Assembly (NCBI GenBank): GCA_030602265.1
Contig: JAUWAB010000023.1
Location: 1-53,023 of the forward strand
DNA: 53,023 bases
DNA from: Prolixibacteraceae bacterium
GTDB lineage: Bacteria; Bacteroidota; Bacteroidia; Bacteroidales; Prolixibacteraceae
Direction of reading: 5' to 3'
The position numbers and the translations under genes are program-made. Of the stretch, positions 38,070 through 47,168 are shown piece after piece. Below the pieces are notes generated by a model. It saw only the letters and a program-made list of their open reading frames with translations. It searched no databases and was not told where the DNA came from. Numbering within the stretch: position 1 is the stretch's first letter; each line of letters begins with the position of its first letter.

Positions 38070-38876
38070 ATGAAACGTCAATTTGCCTTACTGTCACCCA
38101 TATTTCTGACCATAGTGTTATTCATTCTCTCATGTGGCCCGTCACAGGAAGACCGCGCCCGTGCAAGGTTCAACTTCGCACGCACCCTTCTGGAAGCAAA
38201 TGACACGGTTTCTGCCTTGCTCCACCTTGACAGCATTGCCATTTTATCGCCCAAGGCTGCCTATTCCATCAATGCTGCCAAAAACCTTAAAAAGGAAATA
38301 CTTTGGGAATTATTGCAGCAAAAGGAAAATCAACTGGATACGATTAAAGTCAGGATCTCTGACCTGGAAAAAAATTTCAACAAGGAGAAAACCCAGTTCG
38401 ACCGGTATACACAATACCTGCATAAAAGGCAAACCTGGGACCGGTCATGGAACCGTTCCTACATTCAGATTCTCCTGAACGAGCGGGGAGACCTTTCCCT
38501 GGTGAGCAACTATAACGGTACCGAATGGCTTAACCATACCGGGCTCCGGGTGTACGACCAGGGACTGAGTGCCAGAACCGACTCAGTGGGTATCGGTGAA
38601 GTCGATAACCACCGTAGCGATTTCCTCGAATCGAAGTGGGAAAAAGTTACTTACCGTAACGGACGTGACAATGGGGTAATCGAGTTTATTGCAGAGAACA
38701 CACATTTAAGACTCAAAGCCGTTTTCCTAGGAAGGCGTATGCACTTTATAGTGCTGGAAGATTACGACAAGAAAGCCGTGCAGGATGCCCTGTACCTCTC
38801 CCGGGCCATTAAGGCACAGACCCGGCTTGAACAGGAAATCCGCCAGTTACAGGAAAACATGAACGCCCTGAACTGA
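38070..38876 (+). CDS. Putative lipoprotein with coiled-coil segments
   Basis: 268 aa. Residues 1-21 are a lipoprotein signal ending in the lipobox ILS-C22, so the product is probably lipidated and membrane-bound. It contains one TPR-like helical pair after the lipobox (FARTLLEANDTVSALLHLDSIAILSPKA), a coiled coil (about 82-115), a central beta-rich part (residues about 120-235), and a C-terminal helix. No known domain is recognised. The longest frame opens ten codons earlier at 38040, but the promoter box at 38045-38052 rules that out. It converges on ppk with only nine bases between. Confidence 0.75.
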   Translation: MKRQFALLSPIFLTIVLFILSCGPSQEDRARARFNFARTLLEANDTVSALLHLDSIAILSPKAAYSINAAKNLKKEILWELLQQKENQLDTIKVRISDLEKNFNKEKTQFDRYTQYLHKRQTWDRSWNRSYIQILLNERGDLSLVSNYNGTEWLNHTGLRVYDQGLSARTDSVGIGEVDNHRSDFLESKWEKVTYRNGRDNGVIEFIAENTHLRLKAVFLGRRMHFIVLEDYDKKAVQDALYLSRAIKAQTRLEQEIRQLQENMNALN

Positions 38877-38885
38877 CACCAGCAA

Positions 38886-41297
38886 TCAGACGATCTTCTC
38901 AATTTCTTCAGCTGGCTGAGCGATAACCGCCTTGTCACCGTTTACCACGATAGGGCGTTGTAGCAGCCTGGGATTATTGATCAATTCCTTAATCCATTGT
39001 TCCGGGGTTAACTCTTTGCCCTTAAGGTTAAGTCTGTAATAATCTTCCTGTTTCCTGACAAGGTCAACCGGCTGCAACCCGGTTTTGTGCAGAATGGTCC
39101 TTAACTCGACCTCCGTAAGGCCCTCTGCCAGATAATTCCTTACCTCCACATCAAAACCCTTCCTTTCCAGATACTTCAGGCCTGCCCGGCTGCCGGCACA
39201 TCTGGGGTTGTGGTATATGCGCATAATTACATGGTGTTTGTTACGGATATAATTGTAATAATCTTCCTGAGCCCTGAACTTCATATCCGGATGAGACCGC
39301 TGGTACTCATTGATCAGTAAAGGATCCAAAATCCTGGATTTCGAATTATCCTTCAGCTGGATCATCAGCATTTCCTTCAGTTCCTGCTGAATTTCCGGAT
39401 CATAAACAGGCACTGCTACTTCAACCCTTCTGTTAAGGTTGCGGGTCATCCAGTCGGCTGAACTGATAAAATATCTGGGATTACCATCGTTATTGAACAC
39501 AAAGATCCTGGAATGTTCAAGATATTTATCCACTATACTGATTCCCTCGATATTTTCACTAAGTCCAGGCACCCCCGTCTTCATACCGAAAATTCCCCTG
39601 ACGATCAGCTTGATTTTTACACCTGCCTGAGAAGCCTCATACAGCTTGTACATCATTTCCGGGTCGATCAGGCTGTTCATCTTTAAAATAATCCAGGCTT
39701 CACGGCCGGCTTTGGCATTCTTCATTTCCGCCCTGATCAGCTTCAGAAAACTCTTGCGCATCTGAAAAGGACTAACAATCAGATGATTATATTTATAATG
39801 CTTGTAATTGTGCTTAAAAAATTCAAACACATTAGCCACCTCGTCGGCTAACCTCGGATCGGAGGTCAACAACCCGTCGTCTGCGTATATCCGGGCTGTG
39901 CCTTCATGAAAATTACCGGTACCAATGTAGGCATAATTCCGGTATCCGTTATCTTCCTGCCGCTTGATCCACGCCAGTTTGCTGTGGATTTTCAATCCCT
40001 GGATTCCGTTAATCACATTGGCGCCTTCCTCCTGGAGTTTCCCTGACCAAAAAATGTTGTTCTCCTCGTCAAAACGTGCCTGCAATTCAATAACCACAGT
40101 CACCTTTTTCCCGTTACGGAGTGCATTCAGAAGGGCATTTACCACCTTGGAGTCCTGCGCCACACGGTATATGGTGATTCCGATCTCTTCCACCTGTGGA
40201 TCAATGGCAGCCTCCCTCAGCAGGTCAATAAAATGACCGAATTTCTGATAGGGGTAATGGAGCATAACATCCTTCCGCCGGAGAACCTTGAGGATACTGG
40301 TATGGATCAGCAGGTCCTTGTGCCTGAAAGGAGGCAATTTGGGGTAATAATGATGTGGTTTTCCTATTTCCGGAAAATCCATAAAATCCTTATGATTGTG
40401 ATATCGCCCTCCAGGCACGGCATTCTCCTGATCCTCAATCTTCATCTTCTTAACGATAAACTTCAGGAGATCATCTGGTATCTGACGGTCATAGAGCAAT
40501 CTTACCGGCTTCCCGATTTTGCGTTTTTTGACTCCATCCTCCATTTTCTCGATAAACGATTTGGAGATATCGTCATCGATATCAATCTCTGCATCCCGGG
40601 TAATCTTAAGAGTATACGCCTCATACCGGTCGTAGTCAAAATAGAAGAAGAGATCGTCGAAACAATACCGGATGATGTCGTCGAGCATAATTACATACTT
40701 CCTGTTTCCCGATTCGGGCAGCACAAAAAACCGTGGAACAGACCTGCTTGGGATCCGGATAAGGGAATAAGCAAAATCATCGGGATTGGATTGACTGGAA
40801 AGTTTGACAGCCAGATAAACGGAGCGGTCTCTCAGATACGGGAACGAAGCCTTTTTGCTCAGCATGATCGGGACCAGGTTGGGCAGAACCTTCTCCTGGA
40901 AATATTTCCGGACGATCACACCCTGCGCATGGGAGAGTTGCTTTTCGTTTATCAGAAAAATATCCTCCTTCTCCAGCTCCTTCAATATATCGGCAAATAT
41001 TTCCTGAACCTTAAGTTGCTGCCGGATAACAATTTCATGAATCTGGTCATGAAGTTCTCTTGGCGTCATGGGGCCAAGAAGGTTCTCTTCATCGCGGCCA
41101 AAATCCACCATCCGCCTGACGGCAGCTACCCTCACCCGGAAGAATTCATCCAGGTTATTGGAAAAGATACCAATGAAACGCAACCGTTCAAATAACGGCA
41201 CATTAGGATCCTCGGATTCCTGGAGAACCCGCTCATTAAAAGATAACCAACTGATTTCCCTGTTGATGAAAATCTCTTCCCAATCTGACTTGAACAT
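38886..41297 (-). CDS. ppk: Polyphosphate kinase 1 fused to an ArsC/Spx-like domain
   Basis: 803 aa. Residues 1-691 are a complete PPK1, which polymerises ATP gamma-phosphate into polyphosphate: N-terminal helical domain (INREISWLSFNERVLQE), head domain, and catalytic domains with H438 in KIHSKLAW (phospho-histidine) and H595 in LEHSRIFVF. Residues 692-803 are an ArsC/YffB-type thioredoxin fold: IYHNPRC with C700, LVRKQ, and QRPIVV near 782. The arsenate-binding Arg of ArsC near the C-terminus is replaced by Gln (IAQPAEE). M692 (39224) is exactly where a free-standing protein would begin. ATG at 41297 has a GGAGG five bases upstream; the GTG four codons earlier is rejected. Confidence 0.92.
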   Translation of the reverse strand: MFKSDWEEIFINREISWLSFNERVLQESEDPNVPLFERLRFIGIFSNNLDEFFRVRVAAVRRMVDFGRDEENLLGPMTPRELHDQIHEIVIRQQLKVQEIFADILKELEKEDIFLINEKQLSHAQGVIVRKYFQEKVLPNLVPIMLSKKASFPYLRDRSVYLAVKLSSQSNPDDFAYSLIRIPSRSVPRFFVLPESGNRKYVIMLDDIIRYCFDDLFFYFDYDRYEAYTLKITRDAEIDIDDDISKSFIEKMEDGVKKRKIGKPVRLLYDRQIPDDLLKFIVKKMKIEDQENAVPGGRYHNHKDFMDFPEIGKPHHYYPKLPPFRHKDLLIHTSILKVLRRKDVMLHYPYQKFGHFIDLLREAAIDPQVEEIGITIYRVAQDSKVVNALLNALRNGKKVTVVIELQARFDEENNIFWSGKLQEEGANVINGIQGLKIHSKLAWIKRQEDNGYRNYAYIGTGNFHEGTARIYADDGLLTSDPRLADEVANVFEFFKHNYKHYKYNHLIVSPFQMRKSFLKLIRAEMKNAKAGREAWIILKMNSLIDPEMMYKLYEASQAGVKIKLIVRGIFGMKTGVPGLSENIEGISIVDKYLEHSRIFVFNNDGNPRYFISSADWMTRNLNRRVEVAVPVYDPEIQQELKEMLMIQLKDNSKSRILDPLLINEYQRSHPDMKFRAQEDYYNYIRNKHHVIMRIYHNPRCAGSRAGLKYLERKGFDVEVRNYLAEGLTEVELRTILHKTGLQPVDLVRKQEDYYRLNLKGKELTPEQWIKELINNPRLLQRPIVVNGDKAVIAQPAEEIEKIV

Positions 41298-41376
41298 ATT
41301 AACCTCCACGACGCAATTAAAAACGTCCTAATATCCTCAAAAACATTGGAATTGTCAAGGAAAATCCGGGAAATCT

Positions 41377-42466
41377 TCAGGATCCGCCGAACTCCATCAG
41401 GTAGGCCTTGATAAAACCGTCGAGATCACCATCCAAAACAGCCTGTGCGTTGGTGTTTTCAAACCCGGTCCTCACATCCTTCACCAGTTTATATGGCTGA
41501 AGGGTATAGGAACGAATCTGGGATCCCCATTCGATTTTCTTCTTGCTGGATTCTATTTCGGCCACTTTCTCCCTGCGCTTGCGCAGTTCGAGTTCATATA
41601 ACTGGGACTTCAGCAACCTGAGGGCGTTTTCTTTGTTCCCTAACTGTGAACGGCTCTCGGTATTCTCAATAATGATCCCTGAAGGAGCATGCCGCAACCG
41701 CACACCGGTTTCGACCTTGTTCACATTCTGTCCGCCGGCACCACCACTCCGGAAAGTATCCCAGGTGATATCTGCCGGATTGATTTCGATTTGGATGGTG
41801 TCATCCACCAACGGGGCAACAAAAACTGAAGTAAACGAGGTCTGGCGCTTATTCTGGGCATTGAACGGAGAAAGTCTGACCAGCCGGTGAACCCCGTTTT
41901 CACTTTTCAGATATCCATAGGCATATTCCCCTTCAATCTCCAGGGTAACACTCTTGATGCCCGCTTCGTCCCCGGGCTGCATATCCATCACTTTTACCTG
42001 ATAGCCCTGCTTGTCGCACCACCGGTTATACATCCTGAGCAACATATCGGCCCAGTCGTTGCTCTCCGTACCTCCGGCCCCGGCATTGATCCTGAGAACC
42101 GCACCCAGCCGGTCTTCTTCATTCCGGAGCATATTCCTGGCTTCCAATGCCTCCACCTCGTCAACCACCTCCCTGTAAGAACGGTCAACTTCAGCTTCAT
42201 CCGCCTCGTCTGCTTCAAAAAATTCATAGAGGACCAGAAAATCCTCCACCAGCCGGTCGACCTGATTAAAACCATCCGTCCAGACTTTTATCGAACGGAT
42301 GTTTCGCATTTGCGCCTCGGCTTCTTTTGGATTGTTCCAGAACTCGGGATCCTGGGTTTTTAATTCCTCTTCCTGTAACTGCAATAACCTGGCATCGTAG
42401 TCAAAGATGCCTCCTCAGCGCGTCCCGGCGCTGTACAAGGTCATTGACCTGTTCTTTAAAGATCAT
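41377..42466 (-). CDS. prfB: Peptide chain release factor 2, programmed +1 frameshift
   Basis: 362 aa after frameshifting. Terminates translation at UGA and UAA. Twenty-one codons from ATG at 42466 end in CTT (42406-42404) followed by an in-frame TGA (42403-42401) and C. Skipping one T continues in the frame that ends at 41377. The SPF tripeptide is at residues about 199-201 and the GGQ loop at 244-246. Low RF2 causes slow TGA termination and promotes the +1 shift, so the gene autoregulates. The upstream domain (DPEFWNN) and downstream RF core are complete. Join: complement(41377..42402, 42404..42466). Confidence 0.95.
42400..42415 (-). promoter_or_regulatory. prfB programmed frameshift site
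   Basis: Minus strand: AGGAGG (42410-42415), CAT, CTT, TGA, C. The internal Shine-Dalgarno, 3-nt spacing and CTT-TGA-C slippery site agree with the classical RF2 frameshift signal. Confidence 0.95.
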
Positions 42467-42492
42467 TTTTTTCTTTTTTAAAATTCAGTCAG

Positions 42493-42500
42493 CAAAGGTA
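42493..42500 (-). promoter_or_regulatory. Promoter -7 box for prfB
   Basis: Minus strand TACCTTTG, an exact TAnnTTTG, 27 bases before the prfB ATG. The remaining spacer up to recX (42501-42701, about 200 bases) shows no other gene or strong signal. Confidence 0.55.
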
Positions 42501-42701
42501 AGAAAATTGGGCGACATGAAACAGGGTATTTCCCCACACCACATGGTTTAGAAGGATCAGACCGGGATTATTGACCGTCCGTGTATTGTGTGCATAATAA
42601 CAGTTTTACATGATAAACCGGTGCATAATGATTGTTACTGCATACCATCAGGCTAAAAGAAAGGTTTTGATCCTACCGGGAAGGTAAAGCAGAGCACTTT
42701 T

Positions 42702-43172
42702 TCAGGACAAACTTTCATTTAAATACCGGTGAATAAGTTCAGGCTCAAACCCACGCCCCTGAGCAAAGCGGATCACCTGGGCCATCTTTTCAAATTTTTC
42801 TTTCTTCTTAATGGTTTTGGCTTTATCCTTCATCGTTTTCTTCAGCAGTTTCACATATTGCTCCTCATCGATCTCCTCAAAACCCTTTTCGATAATATTA
42901 TCTTTCAGGCCTTTCATCTTCAGATAATAGCGCATTTTTATCCGGCCCCACTGGTTCAGCCTGAATTTGTCCCGGACATAAGCCCGGACAAACCGATCGT
43001 CATCAATATATTTCTCCTCCTGTAGCCGCTGAATGATGATTTCCTCCATTAGAGATGTTCCGCCAAGCTCCCTGATCTTTTTCCGTATATCGGGGGTACA
43101 CTCTTCTGACCGGCTGCACAGGCGGGCCATCTTTGAAAAAATTTCCTTTTCGATGTCTTGCTGGTGTTCCAT
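42702..43172 (-). CDS. recX: Regulatory protein RecX
   Basis: 156 aa. Modulator of RecA filaments in other bacteria. Three-helix-repeat architecture with the family pattern KMARLCSRSEECTPDIRKKI, RLQEEKYIDDDRFVRAYVRDKFRLNQWGRIKMRYYLKMKG and the final RFAQGRGFEPELIHRYLNE. Length normal. recA is not in the window. It is read toward prfB with a 235-bp spacer. Confidence 0.9.
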   Translation of the reverse strand: MEHQQDIEKEIFSKMARLCSRSEECTPDIRKKIRELGGTSLMEEIIIQRLQEEKYIDDDRFVRAYVRDKFRLNQWGRIKMRYYLKMKGLKDNIIEKGFEEIDEEQYVKLLKKTMKDKAKTIKKKEKFEKMAQVIRFAQGRGFEPELIHRYLNESLS

Positions 43173-43231
43173 AGCGGTTTACTTTCAGGTTCAGGACCGA
43201 AAGATACAAAAAAAGAACAAGCCGGAAGAAT

Positions 43232-43939
43232 CTAATTCAGAGCAAATTTGCCATACTCTGCGAGGAATTTTTCCTTTACCTTAACCGGTAAAACAAACAG
43301 ATCTATATAAAGTAAAAATCCAAGAGCCACCAGGATCAATGATAAGACGGCCGAAACCAAAATCCCGGTTTCAAAATGGAAGCCCAGGGAACGCCCGATA
43401 ACATTCCAGAAAATGACAGGGAACTGCATGCAAGCCATTACTGAAGTCCTTGCAGTATTGAGATAATCGACACTCATAAAGCGCATTCCCTTCAAGACTT
43501 TGATCTTGTATTGTTTACTATAGTGAAGGGAAGCCAGGGTCATGATGGTGTAAAGGGCCACTACTCCGCCAAGCACCCAAAAATCATTTGGTATAACCCT
43601 GAATAATGTAAAAAGAAGCATGGAAAGCATAAAAGTCATTAAAACTTTGGGCCACCGGTAAAAGTTTTTGAACACCGAATACATAATCCGGCGGTTGTTC
43701 CGGTTCATTTCCTTTATCTTAAGCCGTTTTATACGGCTAAAACCATACACCCCAAAACGCTTGAAACTGTTTTTCAAGGCCTTGTCAAATGGCAATTCAG
43801 GATCAGCCCCCCATTGTTCCTCAATGGAGGAGGCCATATGATCTACCAGCTCAACCTGAAGATCATAAAACGGCACATAGTGGTCACGACAAAACTGGAA
43901 CAGTTTCTCAACCTGTTCCTCAGTAACTCTCCTGCTCAT
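43232..43939 (-). CDS. Four-helix membrane protein partner of the PadR regulator
   Basis: 235 aa. The N-terminal 85 residues are soluble and helical (RRVTEEQVEKLFQFCRDHYVPFYDLQVELVDHM...), of a type seen in proteins encoded next to PadR regulators (DUF1700/HAAS-like). Four hydrophobic helices follow, at about 93-112, 118-138, 164-184 and 191-220. Its start overlaps the padR stop in ATGA. Function unknown; probably a membrane component whose expression PadR controls. Confidence 0.7.
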   Translation of the reverse strand: MSRRVTEEQVEKLFQFCRDHYVPFYDLQVELVDHMASSIEEQWGADPELPFDKALKNSFKRFGVYGFSRIKRLKIKEMNRNNRRIMYSVFKNFYRWPKVLMTFMLSMLLFTLFRVIPNDFWVLGGVVALYTIMTLASLHYSKQYKIKVLKGMRFMSVDYLNTARTSVMACMQFPVIFWNVIGRSLGFHFETGILVSAVLSLILVALGFLLYIDLFVLPVKVKEKFLAEYGKFALN

Positions 43940-44277
43940 GTGTTCTGGTTTAATACCGGCTGAAACAATAACTGCATATTCACCAGATAATCGTGCATCT
44001 CCCGGATTTTCTCCGTCGTCTCACGCTGTCCCTTTTCCGTCAGGAAATAATATTTCCGCGACCGGTTTCCAACAGTCACCAGTTCCGTTTCCAGCAGTCC
44101 GCCGGCTTCCAGCTTATGCAGCAGCGGATAGAGGGCTCCCTCCGTGATAACCAGGTCCCCCGATGTCAACTCTCCTACCCTTCGGGTGATTTCATAGCCG
44201 TACATCCGGCCCTGGTCTTTCAGGAGCTTCAGGATAATGGCACTTAAACTGCCTTTGTATATCTGGTCTTTTGCCAT
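43936..44277 (-). CDS. PadR-family transcriptional regulator
   Basis: 113 aa. Winged-helix DNA-binding domain typical of PadR subfamily 1: KGSLSAIILKLLKDQGRMYGYEIT, LVITEGALYPLLHKLEAGGLLE (recognition region), and a wing RSRKYYFLTEKGQ, then one C-terminal dimerisation helix. A -7 box (44282-44289) ends only 4 bases before the ATG, so the mRNA may be leaderless. A 41-bp inverted repeat lies over the expected -33 region and may be its operator. Co-translated with the membrane protein gene. Confidence 0.92.
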   Translation of the reverse strand: MAKDQIYKGSLSAIILKLLKDQGRMYGYEITRRVGELTSGDLVITEGALYPLLHKLEAGGLLETELVTVGNRSRKYYFLTEKGQRETTEKIREMHDYLVNMQLLFQPVLNQNT

Positions 44278-44281
44278 ACAA

Positions 44282-44289
44282 CAAATGTA
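44282..44289 (-). promoter_or_regulatory. padR promoter -7 box
   Basis: Minus strand TACATTTG, exact TAnnTTTG, four bases before the padR ATG; the expected transcription start coincides with the start codon. Confidence 0.6.
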
Positions 44290-44292
44290 AAA

Positions 44293-44333
44293 AAAAAACT
44301 ACCTACCTAAGAATCTTAGGCAAGTAGTTTTTT
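44293..44333. terminator. Inverted repeat: alaS terminator, possibly also PadR operator
   Basis: Two 20-base arms (44293-44312, 44314-44333) pair around one base with two mismatches; the core is CCTAAGA-A-TCTTAGG. It lies 20 bases after the alaS stop and, on the minus strand, is followed by a long T-run, as a terminator should be. It also covers the -33 region of padR. Confidence 0.75.
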
Positions 44334-44352
44334 AATAAATATTGCTGACCTC

Positions 44353-46983
44353 TCAGTTGCCAGCAGCAAAAGAGCGGGCCTTCTGCATCGCTGCCGGCAA
44401 TCCGGCAAGCTCCTTACCTCCGGCAGTGGCATAAAACGCCTGTCCGCCGCCGCCACCTTTCATCTCTTTACCGGCTTCCCTGACAATCTTTCCGGCATCG
44501 AAGCCTTTCGACTTTACTAATTCTTCGGAGATCATGACGGTTAGGAAAGGCTTACCATCAAACTCTGCACCCAGAACCAGGAAAAGGTTATCCACCTCGC
44601 CTTTCAGCTGATAGGCCAGGTCCTTGACCGCCTGGGCCGAAGCAAGTTCAGGTTTTGCCACAATAAGACTGATCCCGCCTACATTTTCAATTTGCTTCTT
44701 CAGTTCATCTTTAACTTCTGAAACAGCCTTTTTCTCATATTCAGCAATTTGTTTTCTGAGTTTTGCGTTCTCCCCCATCAGTTCTTCCACCGAAGCGGCC
44801 AGGTCGGATGTTTGTCCGAATAGTGCGCGTGCGGAAGCCAGCTCTTCCAGTTTTTCACGGATGTACTGGTCAGCTTTTTCACCGGTGATGGCCTCAATTC
44901 TCCTGACCCCTGCTGAAATGGCACTCTCGGAGATAATAATGAACTGACCGATCTGTCCGGTAGAATGTACATGGGTACCTCCGCACAGTTCCAGTGAGTC
45001 CCCAAACTTGATTACCCTGACTGTATCCCCGTATTTCTCTCCAAAAAGGGCGATGGCTCCCATCTCCCTGGCCTTGTCAAAAGAGATTCCTGCCATCTCT
45101 TCCTGAGAATAGTTCTGCCGGATCATCCTGTTGACCATTTGGGTAATCTCCTCAATCTCCTCGTGAGTCAGTTTTGCAAAATGGGAAAAGTCGAAGCGCA
45201 GGTAATCGGGATGCACCAGCGAACCCTTCTGTTCAACGTGTTTTCCGAGCACCTCACGAAGTGCATGATCGAGCAGATGAGTGGCAGTATGGTTGTTTTC
45301 AGTACTGAGGCGGGCTTTCATATCAACCACTGCCCTGAAAACTACCCCGGTATCCTGAGGCAGTTTTTTAACGATATGTACTATCAGGTTATTCTCCTTC
45401 TGGGTATCTTCCACCCGGATCTTTTCTCCATTATATTCAAGGTATCCGGTATCCCCTACCTGTCCGCCCGATTCTGCATAGAAAGGAGTCTTATCCAGAA
45501 CGAGCTGGAAAAATGTTTTTCCTTTCTGGGTAACCTTACGATAGCGGGCAATTCGTGTATCGGTATCAAATTCAGTATAACCCACGAATTCAACCTTCTC
45601 AATTTTTTTAAGATCGACCCAGTCATCGGTCTCCTGTACGGCAGCATTTCTCGAACGTTCCTTCTGGGCCTGCATTTCCAGGTCAAACTGGGTTACGTTT
45701 ACCTGCAGTCCGTTTTCCCTGGCAATCAGCTGGGTAAGATCCAGCGGGAAACCGAATGTATCATAGAGGGTAAATGCATCCTTGCCGGAGATCTCCTGAA
45801 TGCCCCCGTCTATCGCCTTTGCAGCCAGCTGTTCCAGCATCCTGATCCCGGTTTCGAGCGTTCTGAGGAACGATTCTTCCTCCTCATGGATAACTTTCTC
45901 AATCAGGACCTGCTGGGCAGAGAGTTCAGGGAAAAGTTCGCCCATGGTATCCTTCATCGAACCTGCTAACTTATAAATAAATGGTTCTCTGAATCCCAGG
46001 AATGTATATCCGTAACGGACGGCCCGGCGCAGTATCCTACGGATCACATAGCCCGCCTTGTTATTGGAAGGAAGCTGACCGTCGGCAATGGCAAATGATA
46101 CCGCCCTGAGGTGGTCGGCCACTACGCGCATGGCAATGTCAGCCTTTTCTTCAGATCCGTAATTTTTCCCAGAAAGAAGAGCTAACTTTGAAATGATGCT
46201 CTGGAAAACATCGGTATCGTAATTGGACTTTTTACCCTGAATCACCATACAGAGGCGTTCAAACCCCATACCGGTATCAACATGCCTGGCCGGCAGCGGT
46301 TCCAGGGAACCATTGGCTTTCCGGTTATACTGAATAAAAACCAGGTTCCATATTTCGATAACCTGTGGATGGTCGTTATTGACCAGGTCTCGACCGGGAA
46401 TCCTCATCCGCTCTTCATCATCCCTGATATCCACATGGATCTCAGAACAGGGGCCACAAGGACCACTGTCGCCCATTTCCCAGAAATTATCCTTCTTACT
46501 GCCATTCAGAATGCGTTCGGCAGGCAGAAATTTGCCCCAGAGCGAGGCCGCTTCATTGTCGCGCTCCAGATTTTCAGAAGCATCGCCTTCGAAAACCGTT
46601 GCATACAGGCGATCAGGAGAAATACCGTAGCGGTCAACCAGAAGTTCCCAGGCCCATTCGATCGCCTCTTTCTTGAAGTAGTCTCCAAATGACCAGTTTC
46701 CAAGCATCTCGAACATCGTATGGTGATAAGTATCCAGGCCAACTTCTTCCAGGTCATTGTGTTTTCCCGAAACACGCAAACATTTTTGGGTGTCGGCGAT
46801 GCGGCTCCATTTAACCGGCTCATTACCAAGAAAAATATCCTTGAACTGGTTCATCCCCGCATTGGTAAACATGAGGGTTGGATCATCCTTTACCACCATG
46901 GGTGCAGATGGTACAATCTGATGACCCTTTTCTGCGAAAAAGTCAAGGAACTGCTTACGTATTTCTTTGGATTTCAACGACAT
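44353..46983 (-). CDS. alaS: Alanyl-tRNA synthetase
   Basis: 876 aa, full length. Charges tRNA-Ala. Class II catalytic core with [16 protein letters not shown] (38-53), the tRNA-recognition domain, the editing domain with HTATHLLDH near residue 563 and the [10 protein letters not shown] zinc motif near 666, then a coiled-coil C-terminal C-Ala domain rich in Gly ([14 protein letters not shown]). The editing site removes mischarged Ser and Gly. Divergent from the M23 peptidase gene, with a 185-bp spacer. No TAnnTTTG box for alaS was recognised there. Confidence 0.98.
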   Translation of the reverse strand: MSLKSKEIRKQFLDFFAEKGHQIVPSAPMVVKDDPTLMFTNAGMNQFKDIFLGNEPVKWSRIADTQKCLRVSGKHNDLEEVGLDTYHHTMFEMLGNWSFGDYFKKEAIEWAWELLVDRYGISPDRLYATVFEGDASENLERDNEAASLWGKFLPAERILNGSKKDNFWEMGDSGPCGPCSEIHVDIRDDEERMRIPGRDLVNNDHPQVIEIWNLVFIQYNRKANGSLEPLPARHVDTGMGFERLCMVIQGKKSNYDTDVFQSIISKLALLSGKNYGSEEKADIAMRVVADHLRAVSFAIADGQLPSNNKAGYVIRRILRRAVRYGYTFLGFREPFIYKLAGSMKDTMGELFPELSAQQVLIEKVIHEEEESFLRTLETGIRMLEQLAAKAIDGGIQEISGKDAFTLYDTFGFPLDLTQLIARENGLQVNVTQFDLEMQAQKERSRNAAVQETDDWVDLKKIEKVEFVGYTEFDTDTRIARYRKVTQKGKTFFQLVLDKTPFYAESGGQVGDTGYLEYNGEKIRVEDTQKENNLIVHIVKKLPQDTGVVFRAVVDMKARLSTENNHTATHLLDHALREVLGKHVEQKGSLVHPDYLRFDFSHFAKLTHEEIEEITQMVNRMIRQNYSQEEMAGISFDKAREMGAIALFGEKYGDTVRVIKFGDSLELCGGTHVHSTGQIGQFIIISESAISAGVRRIEAITGEKADQYIREKLEELASARALFGQTSDLAASVEELMGENAKLRKQIAEYEKKAVSEVKDELKKQIENVGGISLIVAKPELASAQAVKDLAYQLKGEVDNLFLVLGAEFDGKPFLTVMISEELVKSKGFDAGKIVREAGKEMKGGGGGQAFYATAGGKELAGLPAAMQKARSFAAGN

Positions 46984-47065
46984 ATTATATTACTTTACAA
47001 TGAACAACGTTTGTTAAAAATTATTAAACGGCTGAATTTGCCTATTCTTTGTCGGGCATAAATGT

Positions 47066-47073
47066 TATTTTTG
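47066..47073 (+). promoter_or_regulatory. Probable -7 box for the M23 peptidase operon
   Basis: TATTTTTG, exact TAnnTTTG, 95 bases before the M23 ATG. It would start a long leader (about 90 nt). No clear -33. Confidence 0.45.
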
Positions 47074-47168
47074 CCACTTATTTGTACATCAGGCAATTTC
47101 AGCGTGTGCAAATTTAGATGATTTTATTAAAACCTTTATTGAGTAGCAAAAAAACTAAAATTTTGTAT

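Noticed and set aside
38886-39224. ArsC part of the fusion read as an arsenic-resistance gene
   Set aside because: No ars genes nearby and the arsenate-binding Arg near the C-terminus is replaced by Gln.
40233-41195. A 320-codon plus-strand open frame antisense to ppk
   Set aside because: It mirrors the minus-strand PPK1 frame, has no family motif, and PPK1 is unmistakable on the other strand. Long antisense frames are common opposite conserved genes.
38886-41297. The fusion treated as a frameshift artefact
   Set aside because: The frame is continuous and conserved on both sides of the junction, with no skipped base. A missing stop through a sequencing error cannot be excluded, and is listed as a refuting result.
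45139-45969. A 276-codon plus-strand open frame opposite alaS
   Set aside because: Shadow of the AlaS coding strand; no promoter and no recognisable domain.
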